A stretch of 64,000 nt of DNA from positions 22,957,703 to 23,021,702 of the forward strand of contig NC_045146.1 of the NCBI RefSeq assembly GCF_008831285.2. The letters are read 5' to 3'. Positions 62,782 through 64,000 of the stretch are shown here, one piece after another; the stretch's first letter is position 1; each line of letters opens with the position of its first letter. Origin of the DNA: Nymphaea colorata (taxonomy: Eukaryota > Streptophyta > Magnoliopsida > Nymphaeales > Nymphaeaceae). A program made the translations under genes and the position numbers. The notes beneath the pieces were generated by a model. That model ran no database searches, had not been told where the DNA came from, and saw only the letters and a list, made by a program, of their open reading frames with translations.

Positions 62782-64000
62782 TTGGTGAAAAAACAAAGAG
62801 ATAACCAACAAGGTGATTCTTTGGTTTCACTTTCACCAAAAACGGTGTTACTTTCTTCTTCCCAAGTATTTTTTTTTTTTTCCTCGTCAATTTTGTGGAG
62901 TTCCATTTTTTCTTTCGATGGGGATCTTTTCCCCCCATGTACCATATATCTCAGCGATTATTCTATCTTGTATAGAATTGCAGGGGAATAAGGCTTTTTT
63001 ACTTTGACCGGCCTTGCACACATTATGAAGCCATCACCCTCTCTCTCTCTCTCTCTCTCTCTCTAGTGCCCTGTGTAGTTTGGTCTGAACTCCGATTGAA
63101 ATATTTGTCAAACGTGAAGTCTCTCGCTGTTTCTCTCTGTTGCCTAGTTTGGACTCTAGCTTCTGTAAATCAAAATTCATAGAAGACGGTGATGCGAGAG
63201 AGTTTACTCTGCTGCCAATGGTCCCTTCGTGTTTGTGTTCACTCTGCCAACGCCTTCTCTTTTTTTTTTTTTCGTATGTAAAGAATGTGAAAGCGACGCC
63301 ATGTCGATCTTCCACCATATCTCCTCTTCTCTGTGGGGAATGTCCACCCAAAACCACCCCTACCGACACCTCCTGTTTGGGCAAATGTTGGCTTCCATTC
63401 TTGGGGGGCAGCCTACCACCCAACCCATAAAAAAAGAAACAAGAAAAAGAAGAATGTTAGTTATATATATATCACAGACCTTGTGATGGCACAAACTTAG
63501 AATATCTTCTTCTGTTGATCCAAATTATAATATATTATATTGTGGTGAATGCCATGGAAAAGAGAATGTGAAGTGCAGGGGTTTTCACAATAGATAGACT
63601 GCGGCTCATTATTTTATCAGGAAGTGGGCAGCGAGGCGAGGACAGAGGGAAAAACATAAAATTGGCCGTCGGTCACGAGCTGCCATCCTTTTCCATGGTT
63701 AACCCTTTTTCATATATGACAAGCCGATTTTTTTTTTTTTCTTTTTTTCTACGGTTTAAAAAAATGCGGATGCTTTCTATCGATCATGGCGGCCGGAGCT
63801 GAGAGATTAGGGACACTGAATTTTATTGTTAATTACGTTTGACTGTCTCCTTTTTATTATTTTTACTTCAAGGACGCACTTGGTTTTTTAGGTGGGGCAG
63901 TTTGGCCTTTGGAATGGCTATTGCATCCTCGCTCTTTGTTTTGTTTTCCAAAAAGAGCTAATGTGGACAAAGAAAAGAACGAGTTGTCGAACGCATCACC
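62782..64000. other. 3' region of the DUF1191 gene and intergenic sequence
   Basis: Presumed 3' UTR followed by a (CT)n run at 63039-63064 and AT-rich sequence up to the window end. Open frames here overlap simple repeats and show no domain. Confidence 0.6.

Overview
This is nuclear DNA from a seed plant, most likely a flowering plant. The reasons are an AGL6-class MADS-box gene with the exon sizes typical of that family, a CCT-motif gene, a plant synaptotagmin-like (SMP + C2) gene, a plant-specific DUF1191 gene, GT-AG introns of 80 bp to almost 4 kb, and AT-rich intergenic DNA full of microsatellites, MITEs, a CACTA-like element and LINE debris. I could not place the species from sequence alone.

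Layout. 1-6754 (minus): an AGL6-like floral MADS-box gene. Exons 1-6 are present and exon 7 is cut by the left edge. About 1 kb upstream of its start is a perfect CArG box. 8.1-30.9 kb: a long gene-poor stretch with several MITE-like elements, a 206-bp almost perfect inverted repeat (21.84-22.33 kb), a 1.66-kb CACTA-like element (23.63-25.29 kb), tandem duplications, microsatellites, and two GC-rich patches that I cannot assign. 31054-34911 (plus): a four-exon gene whose phases join into one 940-residue frame combining an N-terminal trihelix (SANT-like) DNA-binding domain, a conserved middle region and a C-terminal protein-kinase-like domain. 34.9-41.3 kb: no gene seen, one tandem duplication. 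41285-48242 (minus): an eleven-exon, 503-residue NTMC2 type 4 / CLB-like tether protein (TM + SMP + one C2). 49926-51324 (minus): a four-exon CCT-motif protein of 262 residues. 51.3-61.6 kb: degraded LINE sequence between two 0.56-0.59 kb direct repeats, plus other repeats. 61852-62781 (plus): an intronless DUF1191 type I membrane protein with a short upstream ORF.

The genes do not form a pathway. They are independent transcription units, as expected in a plant genome. Exon boundaries were worked out by hand from GT-AG sites, reading phase and family conservation. All three multi-exon genes complete in the window give uninterrupted frames. The most unusual item is the trihelix plus kinase-like protein: its middle region and kinase-like domain share a single exon, so that part of the fusion does not depend on splice prediction.
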